A stretch of 64,000 bases of DNA, taken from NCBI GenBank assembly GCA_949316235.1, contig OX438748.1, positions 2,545,001 to 2,609,000 on the forward strand. Direction: 5' to 3'. Position 1 is the first letter of the stretch; each line of letters starts with the position of its first letter. Shown here piece by piece: positions 21,174 through 32,243 of the stretch. The stretch is from Oegoconia quadripuncta (Eukaryota > Arthropoda > Insecta > Lepidoptera > Autostichidae). Under the pieces are notes generated by a model, which saw nothing but the letters and a program-made list of their open reading frames with translations, did no database searches and was not told the origin of the DNA. Made by a program: the position numbers and the translations under genes.

Positions 21174-21445
21174 GGTTTACGATTCGGAGGTCGCGGGTTC
21201 GATCCCCAGCGGGGTACATGTTTAAGTACTCGGTTTGGTTGGTGGTAGGGCATTTTAAATGTAAATTTTAAATGCCGCCAAGCAGCAATGTTAATAGCAT
21301 TGTTGTGTTCCGGTTGTCAGAGATAAGATAGCCAGTCCCCCAAATGTGTTGGGGTTTCCGGATCAGTACGCTTCCACCTCCGACCTTATCTTCCCAAGTA
21401 TCTTCACAAGTTGAGGTCAAGTACGAACCCGTCGTGCAAAAAAAA
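21174..21445 (+). repeat. SINE-C copy, 5'-truncated
   Basis: Begins inside the head at GGGTTTACGATTCGGAGG; body has a deletion (part of the GCCTGGCTAGCTACC region) and the tail ends in an A run at 21439-21451. Confidence 0.75.
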
Positions 21446-22160
21446 AAAAAAGTAACTATTTAATCGACTTCTCAAATGTTAATTTTACCAATGAAAATGA
21501 ATGTATTTCTCTTATAGAAAATTGATCTATTATCTATCACTTTAAATCAACAGCAAACCCATTTAGCATTCCAGTTGAGTTTCACAACCGACCCTCAGGT
21601 TACTTTAGTAACTTATTAGTAATCTGTGCCACGGGCTTGTACAACTATTATATTATTTATTCTGTGCTGTTACGTAGTAACTAGTATCTAATCTGTGGTA
21701 GTAGGTTATTAGTTTAGGCACTAGGGAGGAACATCAAAACTTACATACGTAGACTGCTAAAATCATAACCCTTCCTTTTGGTAGTACCGAAAAAGAGACA
21801 ACCCTACTGTTACATGTGCTGCGTCGTAAGAGATAGATTTACGCGATAGAAAGGGACGGACAATGTAGGTGTTTAAAAATTTTAGTTGGTAGCGCTGTGC
21901 GAACTGAATTGCACTATATTGCGTAGCGCAAGAGTCGCCATTTCTTTAAATGTCTTTGCGGAGTGATGCTTCTGTACGTTAGTACTATTACCTATTCTGT
22001 GCCTCAGGCTACAACAGATTACGAATGTTTTGGCTGTCAGGTATAAATCAACACACTGAGCTGATGGCACACATACATCATATTTGATGTTCTGTACCTG
22101 CGTTTTATTGTTTTACTTTTTGTAGCATAAAATGTAAGCTATGACACTTCACGGATCAAG
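21446..22160. other. Spacer, no feature recognised
   Basis: No supported gene. A minus-strand ORF at 21882-22070 has no recognisable motif. Confidence 0.45.
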
Positions 22161-22164
22161 ACAA

Positions 22165-22260
22165 AACGAACGACACCATAGTCAAAGTCAAAGTCAAAAA
22201 ATATTTATTACGTTGGATAAGGATTATCATTTGAAAACGTCACATTTTTTATTTATTTAT
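22165..22260 (-). repeat. LINE-A 3' tail fragment
   Basis: GTCAAAGTCAAAAAATATTT followed by GGATTATCATTTGAAAACGT matches the LINE-A end seen at 44612. Confidence 0.55.
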
Positions 22261-22789
22261 TTATTTACTTAGAATCAACAGCATTATTGTAGAAATTATA
22301 TTATAGCAAACTAATACCAAACTTATGCCAATTAGTGATTCTCATTATGTTACCGACATTGGTTATCGTTATAATTGAGTGGGTAACGTTTTAATTATAT
22401 TACAAGAAAATTGGTACCTTTACATTTAATATTAAAAAAGTATTTTATCTTAATATAAATATAGGGTCGATTCCGAGTGTGGCCAACATCAGTGTGATGG
22501 GAATCCTCTAACACTACATATAACACTATACATGACAAACAGGAAAATTACTTCATAAACAATAAAAAAATCAACATAATGTCACATTAAACATAAAACC
22601 TTTTTAATATTAATACGGCTAGCCCTTTTTGTATTCAATGATACTTTCTTACACCTACATCACAAACTTGATCTGTACAATGGGACAAAAAGTTCCCACT
22701 GGACAGACTAATCTAACCATCGATCTGACCAAAAACCGTAAAAACCGAAAAACTGTGTGTGTGTGTGTGCGCATTTCTGTATATTTCAT

Positions 22790-22910
22790 AAGGTGAACCG
22801 CGGATGTTGTTTCGATCATTGAACTTTTAATGTTTGGTACACCCAAACATTATTGTTTGGAATATCTCTGACCACCTCATTTGGGAGAGCTCGAGACGTT
22901 ATGTACGTAT
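22790..22910 (+). repeat. Repeat H copy
   Basis: AAGGTGAACCGCGGATGTTG, AATATCTCTGACCACCTCAT and the GACGTTATGTACGTATG end are present. Confidence 0.5.
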
Positions 22911-22928
22911 GTTTAGTAATTTCTTTAA

Positions 22929-22983
22929 TATTGGGTCTTTACCTGCGATTTTCAAAGCTATATCCAAATTTGTTTTTTATTTG
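22929..22983. mobile_element. Deleted fragment of the mariner-like MITE
   Basis: Reverse-complemented it matches the right end of 53-474, but the stretch between GAAAATCGCAGG and TAGAGACCC is deleted with a short AGG microhomology at the join. Confidence 0.65.
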
Positions 22984-23221
22984 TCTACCACTGTACGTTT
23001 CTCAAGAAACTTCTTACCACGTACGACCACCCTGTGGAACGGACTTCCTGCAGCGGTATTCCCGAACGAGTACGACATTGGAACCTTCAAGAAACGAGCC
23101 TACACCTTCCTCAAAGGCCGGCAACGCATCTGTGACCCTTTTGGTGTTGTGGGTGTCTTTGTGCCTTGCTTTCCATCGGGTGACCCGCATGCTCGTTTGC
23201 CGCCCTTTCATATAAAAAAAA
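22984..23221 (+). mobile_element. LINE-B 3' end
   Basis: The plus-strand frame has [20 protein letters not shown] and [19 protein letters not shown]; the 3' UTR ends TTGCCGCCCTTTCATAT and an A run. It follows directly on the MITE fragment. Confidence 0.75.
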
Positions 23222-23445
23222 AAGCACTAAGCAACTAGGCTTGTATTATAGATACCAAATGGTTGATAAACTACACAAATACATTTTTTTGTTGTAAATA
23301 AATACATAAGTATATAAATGAAAAACATCCATAACTCGGGAACACATGTCTGTATTCATCATACAAACATATGCCGCTAGCGGGATTCGAACCCGCGACC
23401 ATTTAGTATAGTAGCAGAGTTTCTAACCACTACACCAAACATGTC
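23222..23445 (-). repeat. SINE-B copy, 3'-truncated
   Basis: Head with B box GGTTCGAATCCC and most of the body on the minus strand; the final ACTAGATGGCGCTG part is missing because the copy abuts the LINE-B A run. Confidence 0.8.
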
Positions 23446-23974
23446 GTCATTTGGAACTCATGTTGTCTTTATTTAATTTAAAATGACACAATTAACGCTT
23501 AATTCGATGATGGTTTTGAAAAAAAAATTAAACTACCTATGCCAATACCTTCTAGTTCACTTATCTAATATGCCCTACTTTTTTCCTTATAGTAAAAGAA
23601 CTCATCCGGTTGAACAAAATCCAACCGAGACCCTCCAATTGTTTAGAGTTATCATAAAAATTAAACCTGCTACCTTAATTGTGTTGCCGACTGTACAAGA
23701 ATTTGATCTTTCGCTTTCAATTGTACAGTTTGAAAATTATTATCTCCCAAAAGTATTCATGATATTTCGCGTCTCGCAGGTAATCGTAACTCAGTAACGA
23801 TAGCTTTCTTACTTTCCGAAGCTTTCCTACTTTAAAGTGTAAAGTTAGCAGACTTCAGAAGTTGAAGTTATATTGAAAGCAAGTCTTTATGAATATTTTA
23901 AAGTTCCTACAAAATACTTTGCATAAACACTAATTCAATAATATTAATTTGCTCTTCACGGTCGAACATTATAT
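23446..23974. other. AT-rich spacer, no feature seen
   Basis: A 104-codon plus-strand ORF (23483-23797) has no recognisable domain and is not supported. Confidence 0.45.
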
Positions 23975-24230
23975 TCTCATCATCATTTCAGCTGAAAGAC
24001 GTCAACTACTGGACAAAGGCCTCCCCCAAGGCCAATATTAGGGGGGGTAGTTGCCATAATCACCACGCTTGGCAGGCGGGTTGGCGATCGCAGTTGGTCG
24101 GGATTACAGGATGCTGCTGCCCATCCTGTATTGGCATTTCTTCCGACCTGTGAAATGGATTGACGGCCATTGTACGGTGACCGACTACTAGTGGTAGACA
24201 TGACCACTAGTGGGCGATGGATTCGTTACT
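23975..24230 (+). repeat. SINE-E-like repeat
   Basis: CATCATCATTTCAGCTGAAA and CTGGACAAAGGCCTCCCCCA blocks start it. The part after about 24060 (GGCAGGCGGGTTGGCGATCG) fits a different member of this broad group. Confidence 0.5.
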
Positions 24231-24392
24231 TCACGTCAAAGGGAGTGAGAGCCTGGAGATCTGTAGTACAAGTTTCGAACCTATTTCAGACTCCAGTCTC
24301 TCACAAAGAAATTTGTTTTTGTATTTACCTAACATTACTATTTAATCAATGTACCTATTTGTTTGTTGTGAGATAATAATAACAATAATAAA

Positions 24393-24605
24393 TATTTCGG
24401 ACACTTACACCAATCATCTAGTCCCAAAGTAAGCAAAGCTTGTACTATGGATACTAGATAACGGATAAACATACATAAACAATCCATGACTCAGGAATAA
24501 ATGTTCATATTCATCACACAAACATTTACCCGTCGCGGGATTTGACCCCCAACCGTTGGTTTTGCTGACAGGGCCACTATCCACTACACCAATTGGTCGT
24601 TCAAA
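24393..24605 (-). repeat. SINE-A copy, joined to LINE-A
   Basis: Minus-strand SINE-A with full body and TTAT-type tail; its B box is the same rare variant as at 6516 (GGGTCAAATCCC). The LINE-A coding end begins at once after a shared spacer of ATT repeats. Confidence 0.8.
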
Positions 24606-25090
24606 TACTTATTATTATTATTACTTCCCGACGCTATTCATGGCATTTATAAATTAGGACCTAGAGTGTCTCTTAGAAATAAGTTTAAGGAAATTAATAT
24701 CTTAACAATGGCATCTCAATACATTTATGAGAATTTGTTATATGCAAAAAAAAATATAACCTTATTCGCTAAAAATAGTGATAGGCACAATGTTAATACA
24801 AGGAATAAGAACCAGTTATCTGTTTATGTTAGCCGACTTCACAAAGTTAGTAAATCCTTCAAAGGGCAATTATGCGCTTTTATAATAAGGTTCCAGTAGA
24901 CATTCAAAATTTGCCTTTAAATAAATTTAAAGCAATCATAAAACAGAAATTATTAGCAAAAAAGCTATTATAAAATCACTGATTATTTGAATGATAAGCA
25001 AGCATGGACATAGCTGTCTTAGCCTACTTAGCTGTTTTTCTATGGGTACAACATGGGTAACATGAGCCCAACAGTGGGCACGTAAGGCTG
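24606..25090 (+). mobile_element. LINE-A 3' coding end
   Basis: The plus-strand frame reads MSLRNKFKEINILTMASQYI and SVYVSRLHKVSKSFKGQ, then a one-base-type frameshift before the KFKAIIKQKLLAKK end. The 3' UTR follows (GAATGATAAGCAAGCATGGA). Near-identical to 6129-6515 in the opposite orientation. Confidence 0.75.
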
Positions 25091-25679
25091 TTTATTGTTA
25101 TTGTGAAAGGAATTATATGAAAATGGAAACACAAAATCGATACCAATATCGCGAGATGAGGCGATTTACGCAATTTTTTCCTCGAAATGAGATTCAAATC
25201 ACGCCTTCTCGGTATTGAAGCTGAGGTTGGTGATTTTTAACTCTTTAACTCCGGACTTACTAACAAGTGGGACGTGCCTCCTTAAAGGGGCGTAGGGAGA
25301 TGGTTAGGGGGGCAGAAAATGTTTGTATTTTCGAAAGAATTTTACAAGTATTTTAAGCCATAATGGGCATAAAATTCAGTCTGTCACTGTGGTATATTAT
25401 GTCTTGGTTTTGTTGGTGGAGTCCCGTTTCCGCATTTGTGTATGTGAATAGTCTATTGTGTGTACAGAATATGATGGTTCTCTCAGCGATTAAGTAAGAC
25501 ACAAACACAGAAGTACCTTACTTAATCGCTGTGCAGAGCGGCCTCGGTATATCAAGAATATTGGGCACACATTACAGAAATACCTGAATGACAGTTTCAA
25601 CGCCGTGACCTTGCTTTATACATTAGCTAACGCTGCTACGCGCTACGTCGTAGCGCTACATCGTAGTCGACAGTCATCA
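25091..25679. other. Spacer with one hairpin
   Basis: Apart from the inverted repeat at 25484-25531 nothing was recognised. Confidence 0.5.
25484..25531. repeat. Inverted repeat, 15-bp perfect arms
   Basis: CAGCGATTAAGTAAG and its exact complement CTTACTTAATCGCTG flank an 18-base loop. There is no ORF nearby. It may be a MITE remnant or a foldback; a small-RNA hairpin is possible but the stem is shorter than usual for a microRNA precursor. Confidence 0.85.
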
Positions 25680-25852
25680 TCTCAGCCCGTAAACTTCCCA
25701 CTACAGGGATCCCTCGTATATTGAAGGAGTATGGGCCATAGTCCACCACGCTGGCCCAATGCGGGTTGGGGACTTCACATCTCTTAGATTTTTTACTTCT
25801 CAGGCATGCGGTTTCCTCACGATGTTTTCCTTCACCGTTTAAGAGTAGTCAA
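25680..25852 (-). repeat. SINE-D copy, 5'-truncated
   Basis: Body from CTACAGGGATCCCTCGTATA to GTTTTCCTTCACCGTTTAAG is present; the tRNA-like head is missing. Confidence 0.7.
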
Positions 25853-27204
25853 CAATTTTCGAAAACAAATTCAGTTTGAACCAAAAATATTTCGAGAAGA
25901 AACCTTTATTAAATATGATTGCGGATAAACTCTTTTCATTAAAGCTGGGAATAGCGATATAGATAAGATATAAAATAAATTAAAAGTTTAAAAAACTAAA
26001 ACCCGACTACTAAAAAAGTTAATAAGAAATGAAATGATAGAACCGCAAAAACGCTTTTCTTTAAATCTGTCATTACAAGAGCTATAAACAAGCATCGTGT
26101 CTAGGTATCCGCCGAACCCAGAAACATATAAGGTCCTGTTATGTGTCAAATATCCTATTTATCGATTAGTAATAAATAAAAAATAGATGTTTGTTTTCTC
26201 AAACAATACCGTAGCATATAAATTGATTTTCCTGCAGTAGGAGGTCTTTATAATTTTGCATCTTCATTGCATCGGTTTTGATGTTTATTTCGATCCTCGC
26301 AATACTATAACTAGATACAAGGTTGAAATCTCCTAGTGAGAATTAAAAAACTTGTATCGGGATGTCTCACTCCTCCATAAAAGTAAATAGGAACAAATTT
26401 TATCACACATAATAAACAATGTTACATAATTTTACAAAACAATTACCAAAGATTCACTATAATAAAAGTATATGGCTTGCAATGCTGAACAGTGAGTGAC
26501 AAGATTTAATTTGCATAGTAAGTTGTAATATAAAAAGCACTCTTTGGTTGTAATGAGTTGGTAACGATTACTGTTTTTATGTATGGTTAGGTTTCTCTCC
26601 CTAGTCTTGGGATTGGCACAGTAGGTATGTAAATTATTACCACTAGGGGCAGAGAGGCATTGCGCGTGTGTGTGAAATTACATTACCTTTAATGAAGACT
26701 TCTTGTCGTAATAATTGTGTCATCAAATAATTCAGACCAACGCCATCTATCGAATCTTTTTGGTTTTTAAATACTTAAAATTGTAGCATTTTAGGTATAT
26801 AAGGTAAGTGCTCTGGTGCTGGAACGCAGTATAAAAACGAAAAGTCCTGTTATAGTATTTCATCAAAATGGAGATACATGTAAATCGCTTCGCATGACGA
26901 TTTGCCCTTTGATTCTGCGTAAATTTTGAATTAGATTTAACACTTCACTAAACTTCAACTAATCAAAGTTTGCATAGTGTTGTGACCTCACCACTTTGAG
27001 AAGCCATCCAATTTAAAGTTTGTTCTCACTTAATAACTGGATAACAATCGAGAGGAGTCATTGTCGATCATTTTGTAGTTAGGGGAAAATATGTATAATT
27101 AGTAAGATCGCTTCTATAACGAACTTTTAAAGACAGTTTATGGTTATAACTTACTGAGCTGTGCGAACGTAACTTAATACTGTCATTATTATACGAATAA
27201 TTAT
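25853..27204. other. Spacer, no feature recognised
   Basis: Low-complexity AT-rich sequence without a supported ORF, shared repeat or splice-bounded coding segment. I looked here for further exons of the receptor gene (28411) and saw none. Confidence 0.45.
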
Positions 27205-27390
27205 GATGGGACCCTGGCGCCCTGAGGCAAAACGCCTGGTCCAAGACCTGTAGGCGCCTCTCATCGACGCTTCTAGTGACTGTAGAGCGGGCCGGCTTCC
27301 TAGCGCAGAGAATAAGTCTAGCTATTCAGCGCGGGAACGCCGCTTGCCTGTTGGGCACTATGCCCCCTCGAGGAGATACGCTAAACGCAA
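27205..27390 (+). mobile_element. Retroelement C-terminal fragment
   Basis: In one plus-strand frame the translation reads AQRISLAIQRGNAACLLGTM, a block I associate with the end of an uncharacterised but abundant lepidopteran retroelement ORF. The upstream part (TLLVTVERAGF) is in the same frame. The block is GC-rich against an AT-rich background. Family unknown. Confidence 0.45.
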
Positions 27391-27764
27391 TTTTTTACCT
27401 ATATTGAAGACGTTTTTCTTACGTTTGTATGTACGTTCAAAGCGCAAGTCAAAGCGCACTTCGTTCAATAAAAAAAAAATCATTGAAAGTCCTCTTATCT
27501 TCTCCGTGGTTGTCAATATGATTTCTAACTTATTTCTTTAATATTATTTATTTAATATATATGTATATATATTAATTTGTGTGTGTTATGTAGTCAATAA
27601 TATATTATATGTTTTAAGTGCAGTTAAATTACCTAGTTATAGTTTGTAGGCTTAGTTTATGTATTTTTATCTTTACGTTATATAATAACTACCAACTATT
27701 TAATACACCCGTATTGCTACTATTAGTGCAAACCTCATCTACTGGTAGCTTGTATCTTTACCCT
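27391..27764. other. AT-rich spacer, no feature seen
   Basis: No supported feature. Confidence 0.5.
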
Positions 27765-27885
27765 AAGGTGTGCGTGGAAGAGATCGCTGTTAGCCATAAG
27801 GCCGCCTTTTTGTGCGATTAATCATGTACGCTGTATTCTTCATGTAGCTTTTGGTAATTGTGCAATAAAGAGTATATGATTTGAT
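27765..27885 (+). repeat. LINE-G 3' end
   Basis: TGGAAGAGATCGCTGTTAGC then GCAATAAAGAGTATATGATT with a TTGA tail. Confidence 0.5.
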
Positions 27886-28410
27886 TTGACGTGAGGAAAT
27901 AAATAAACTAACACCCAAACATGTCAGTAAACAGTATCATTATGATTCATATAATTATTACCCCACCATAAAACATGATCACAACACGAGTCACACTCAT
28001 AGTTATTATTGCCAATTTTGCAATGACCAGCCCTGCATTTTCTCTCGTAGGCCACCAGCTGAAAATCGGTGTACTATCAGAATTTTATGTGTTTGCCATC
28101 GACTCGCTAAAAAGAAATGTATTACCGCTGGGTGATTTGTGGTACAGATACACACACAACACTTTTCTAGGTTGTAACCGTTATACTTAACATACTTTAC
28201 TTATCTATACTAAATACTAACAAAATCAAAAAAAAAAAGAAGAAAAAAGATCACAATATCTTTCAGGTGAGTGCTTAATTGTGTTCAATATTCTTGTATT
28301 TTGTTGTTTTTGCTATCATGTCATCAGAATACTCATCTAAACTGCGATTGGAATAACATAATTAACGTAATATTAATCACGTAACATATCTAATCAAATC
28401 AACTACTCAC

Positions 28411-28710
28411 CTCTAGGGGAATCACTCCGCAAGTCACACAGACATCAGCTATAGCCAGATGCGTCATCAACATGTCGACTCTTGACTTCCTTCGCCGCGA
28501 CCTCGCTAACGCAGCAAGGACAGCCACGTTGCCTACTCCACCCACGGCCATAAGCAGTCCGTACGTGGCCAACACTGGGCCCTGCTCCCGGGGCAATGTG
28601 TCCACTACAGTACTTAAGTTGTAAGGCATTGCTGTATCGAAGTATTCCCAGAACTTTTTGTCTATTTCCGAGGTGCTTGTTTCTGGGTAGTCGTCGTATG
28701 CGCGTTCCAT
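28411..28710 (-). CDS. Neuropeptide GPCR, first coding exon (AKH/corazonin receptor-like)
   Basis: The exon starts at an ATG at 28710 (context CCAAAAATGG) and is open for exactly 100 codons to a strong splice donor, CCTAGAG|GTGAGTAG, at 28411/28410, phase 0. The product has an acidic N-terminus with one N-glycosylation site (NLST, near residue 31), a first membrane segment at about residues 45-70 with the GN signature of rhodopsin-like receptors (GGVGNVAVLAAL), a basic first intracellular loop (RSRRRKSR) and a second membrane segment with the LAIAD signature near residues 86-92, stopping at IPLE. That break is where insect adipokinetic-hormone and corazonin receptors, relatives of the GnRH receptor, are commonly split. 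The frame could extend 21 codons upstream through an A run, but the codon at 28710 is the better start. No later exon was found toward 1, so the rest lies in a very long intron beyond the window or is lost. Exact ligand unknown. Confidence 0.75.
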
Positions 28711-29228
28711 TTTTGGTCTGTTTTTTTTTTTTTTTTTTAAGGTTAACTGGATACGCTTTTTTGCTTGTAGCACTTATTTACTATTACTTATTTACACACT
28801 TATAAAATGTGGTTGTTATTTTAACGAACTTCCTATTACGTTAAATGTAACGTTATATCTAGACATCGTTTTACACTTTTTTTTAAACACTTTTAACTAA
28901 AACTAGGTTATTGGGATTTAATTCACAATTGGTATGTTATTGGATTTAATGATCACTTTGTCAATAGAATATAAGCCACAGATTATTAGCAAAGTTTTTA
29001 AAACCGTACAATATTATCTTATCTATCACAATTTCTCCACTTTGCTTACGAAAAATTCAATTCAAATTTTCCCTCTTTATTATTATATTAACTTGTATTT
29101 TTCTTAAAAGTAAAATCGCTATTTACTTAAATTTTTTAAAAGTTATTTCCTTTCCGAGGATCGATATATTTAGAGCGGAGACGTGCTCTCTACGCCGGTT
29201 CGTAGCACAGACTGGCTACGGATTAAAA
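28711..29228 (-). other. Upstream region of the receptor exon
   Basis: Immediately upstream of the ATG, read on the minus strand, comes an A run of about 18 bases (28721-28738). A TATAA-like sequence lies at 28801-28806, about 90 bases from the ATG. Neither is enough to define a promoter; the first exon may also be preceded by a non-coding exon. Confidence 0.3.
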
Positions 29229-29283
29229 CTACGGCTATGCTACGGCTATGCTACGGCTACGCTACGGCTACGCTACGGCTACT
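29229..29283. repeat. 11-bp tandem repeat (CTACGGCTAYG), five units
   Basis: Units 1-2 read CTACGGCTATG, units 3-4 CTACGGCTACG and unit 5 is partial. The array lies about 520 bases upstream of the receptor start codon. Confidence 0.9.
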
Positions 29284-29444
29284 GAACAATAATTAACAAT
29301 GGAGGATATTGGTCATTCTGTGAGCGGATTCCATGAATATGATTATTGGAGCATCTAAGAGCGTCTAATACGTGCATTAATAATAATTAACGCTTTGCCT
29401 AGTGTGAATAGACCTAAATTTAATTGTAATCTCTATTCACGATT

Positions 29445-29545
29445 AAACAATAATAATAATAATAAATAATAAATGTCTTTGCACAAACACACAGCGCCAT
29501 CTAGGTCCACAGTAAGCACCTAGGCTTGTGTTATGGATGGATGTG
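29445..29545 (-). repeat. SINE-B fragment
   Basis: The tail (AATAA runs) and the AGCGCCATCTAGGTCCACAG block are present; the rest is lost at about 29545. Confidence 0.65.
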
Positions 29546-30355
29546 GATGGATGGAACAATGAAGTTACAATCCTAGTTATACAATAAAATAAATATGTAT
29601 TTAGTGCTCCTATATAACATTTTATTTAAATTATTGAAATTAATAAATAATTATATTATAAACTGTTTGTAATCTTACCAATTATTAATGTACTTCAAGT
29701 TAATCAATTATATACATTACATTTAGGATAACGGTCGTGACGTTATGTATGTATAACACTTATCCTATGAGAAACAGACTTACACAATCAACAGATCACG
29801 CATTAAGTCCAGTTACACATAATAACAAGTTCTAGTTCTGAGACCCTGAAAGTAAGCAGGGACGGATATCATTATGTCTTTTAATTATCTAAGTACATAG
29901 ACCAATTAAAAAACGAATCACGGAGCACACTGTACGACAGAACTGAAGCCATAAACGATTCCAATTTTTAAATACGTTTATGCACACTTAAAAAAGAAGC
30001 CGACCGCATTCATAATTCTTTATTATGATAGTTAACGCAACTGTCTGTGGTGATAAAATAAAATACATCTGCTTTCCTTGAGCTTCCTTCACGACTTACG
30101 CATCTCTTCATTTGTCGTACGTGATGCAACACACAAAGTGGAATTCCGATATTTTGGTAATGTCAAAAACTAGAGTGAAAATCCGATACATAGAAGGATG
30201 TCCGGCAGTGGTATGACAAGTGGAGATGGCAAACGTTCTATGTTCTTGGCGGATTAGAGTTATGGAGGACCCCATAGCTTAAATTATTGTTAAGGTCAAA
30301 GTTATTACACAGGTAATATTTAATATTATTTGGTTGTGTGTTGGTTGAAGTAGGA
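29546..30355. other. AT-rich spacer, no feature seen
   Basis: Only a short repeat H end at 29728-29760 was recognised. Confidence 0.45.
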
Positions 30356-30594
30356 CGACCGATTGGTATAGTGGATAGTGACCCTGTCAGCGAAACCAAC
30401 GGTTGCGGGTTCGAATCCCGCGAGGGGTAAATGTTTGTATGATGAATACGAACTTTTATTCCCGAGTCATGGATGTTTATATAAATATTTATGTATGGTT
30501 ATCCGTTATCTAGTATCCATAGTACAAGCTTTGCTTAGTTTGGGACTAGATGATTGGTGTAAGTGTCCGAAATATTTATTTATTTATTTTACTT
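30356..30594 (+). repeat. SINE-A copy, full length
   Basis: Head (CGATTGGTATAGTGGATAGT), perfect B box GGGTTCGAATCCC, GAGGGGTAAATGTTTGTATG, body and (TTTA)n tail. A clean copy of the family. Confidence 0.85.
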
Positions 30595-31190
30595 ACCTCG
30601 TGGATAGCGTCGGAACTGTGTTTACACTTAATACCTACGGAAACTGTAACTATGTACACTGTTGTTAACTGTCCCAAATTAAAAAGATAAAATATTTATC
30701 TTTATCTATGCACGTTTAGAAAAATGGCTTCACTTTACCTTATGAGTTCCCCGTCTTCTTTTTCCTTGTGCTGAATAAACCTACTTCTTAATGAAATGAA
30801 CTGTGAGCCCTGTCAAATATCAAAAGTTTTGATGAATCTTAATGATTGTCATGGCCCAGCAAATTGACTTCATAACTTCTTTAATAAAATTAAAATTGAT
30901 TACAATTATAATAAATCCCATAAGGAAGGTATGACGTATAGATAGATAGATAGTAGGTACCTTTATTTTCTCCCAAACAAAAGTAATTATACAGTTTACA
31001 AGTTTACAAAATTTCTAGCGCAAAAGCATGTACTTATGACGTGGGAAACGGGAGTGGTACCCTGTGGTATGGGTCTTCTGGTTTCCTCTCTCGGTTAAGA
31101 GGGTTTGTAGTGCCCTCATTGGATAAATTAAGATTTTGCGCGCTATGACCTGCACTCTAGCCTAGCGCTAAGTAATACCTAAAGCTAAGT
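30595..31190. other. Spacer with a (GATA)n-started repeat end
   Basis: An AGATAGATAGATAG run at about 30940 precedes GTACCTTTATTTTCTC, which looks like another LINE 3' end read on the minus strand. No gene seen. Confidence 0.4.
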
Positions 31191-31191
31191 A

Positions 31192-31306
31192 ATACCTAAA
31201 TAGCTTTGATGGGGGTTTCCAGAATACACGATTATAAAAAATGTGGCCGCTTTTATCAATAATTAAAAATACTCTAAAATCACCGTAATTAAAGCTATTT
31301 AGGTAT
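31192..31306. mobile_element. Small MITE with perfect 16-bp inverted ends
   Basis: ATACCTAAATAGCTTT at the left and its exact complement at the right bound a 115-bp element without coding capacity. A related interior and left end lie at 39219-39320. Flanking TA/AT bases would suit a TA target duplication but are ambiguous. Confidence 0.75.
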
Positions 31307-31481
31307 ATATTTATAATTAACTTTTAGGCTTCTCGATCGCAGGTCAATATCAGAATCAGAGCAATATTATTGATTTATGCTGCAATTGTGACGTGTAAAT
31401 GAAATAAATATTTCGGACATTTTCACCAATCATCTTGTAAAACTAAAGCAAAGCTTGTACTATGGATTTTAGATATTGTTT

Positions 31482-31715
31482 TTTTTTTGTTTTTATGCAC
31501 AACGGGTTGGCACCTCACCTCAATCACACCTGATGTTAAGTGAAGATGAGGTCGAAGGTGGAAGCGTACTGACCTGGAAGCCCCAACACATTTGGGGGAC
31601 TGGCTATCTTATCTCTGACAACCGGAACCGGACAACAATGCTATTAACATTGCTGCATGGCGGCAGATTTCAGATAAGACCAACCAAACCGAGACAACCG
31701 AAACGGCCAAATACC
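31482..31715 (-). repeat. SINE-C copy nested in SINE-A
   Basis: Tail with A run (T run at 31479-31488 on the plus strand) and most of the body are present. The head is reduced to a disordered ACCAACCAAACCGAG-type remnant near 31680-31710. Confidence 0.7.
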
Positions 31716-31848
31716 GAGATAACGGATAAAACATACATAAATATTTATGGAAACATCCATGACTCGGGAATATATGTTCCAATTCATCACACAAACATTT
31801 ACCCTCTTTTCGAACCCGCAACCGTCGGTTTCGCTGACAGGGACACGA

Positions 31849-32243
31849 AATGAAATGAAATGAAATGAAAATCATTTATTCATGTAGGCAATACAATATG
31901 CACTTATGAACGTCATTTGTTTTTTAAACTACCACTAGCTCGGAACGCGACCACTACTGAGAAGAGCTAGCGAGAAACTCAGAGGGTTTGTCTCTTTTCA
32001 ATCAATCATTTACAATCAAGAAAGGTTACAACAATTTTATATATCGTGTATAGGAGCCGTTTAATCCCACTTTCATTAATGTAGTCTGAAATTTTGTAAT
32101 ATCCCTTTTTACATATTTTTTGTTTTCCATATATCCATGGGAACCTTGTTGTAGAAGTGCACACATTGACCTCTGAATGACTTACTAACTTTACTAAGTC
32201 TACTAAAAGGTACAGCTAATTGATTTTTGCTCCTTGTATCGGA
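31849..32243 (-). mobile_element. LINE-A-related 3' end with (TTTCA)n tail
   Basis: On the minus strand, coding-like blocks near 32140-32240 resemble the LINE-A C-terminus (a SRLSKVSKSF-type block), then a 3' UTR with AGTTTCTCGCTAGCTCTTCT and a terminal (TTTCA)5. It inserted into the head of the SINE-A copy. Confidence 0.6.

Noticed and set aside
29229..29283. Possible origin or iteron array
   Set aside because: A five-unit minisatellite in a eukaryotic genome; no supporting context.
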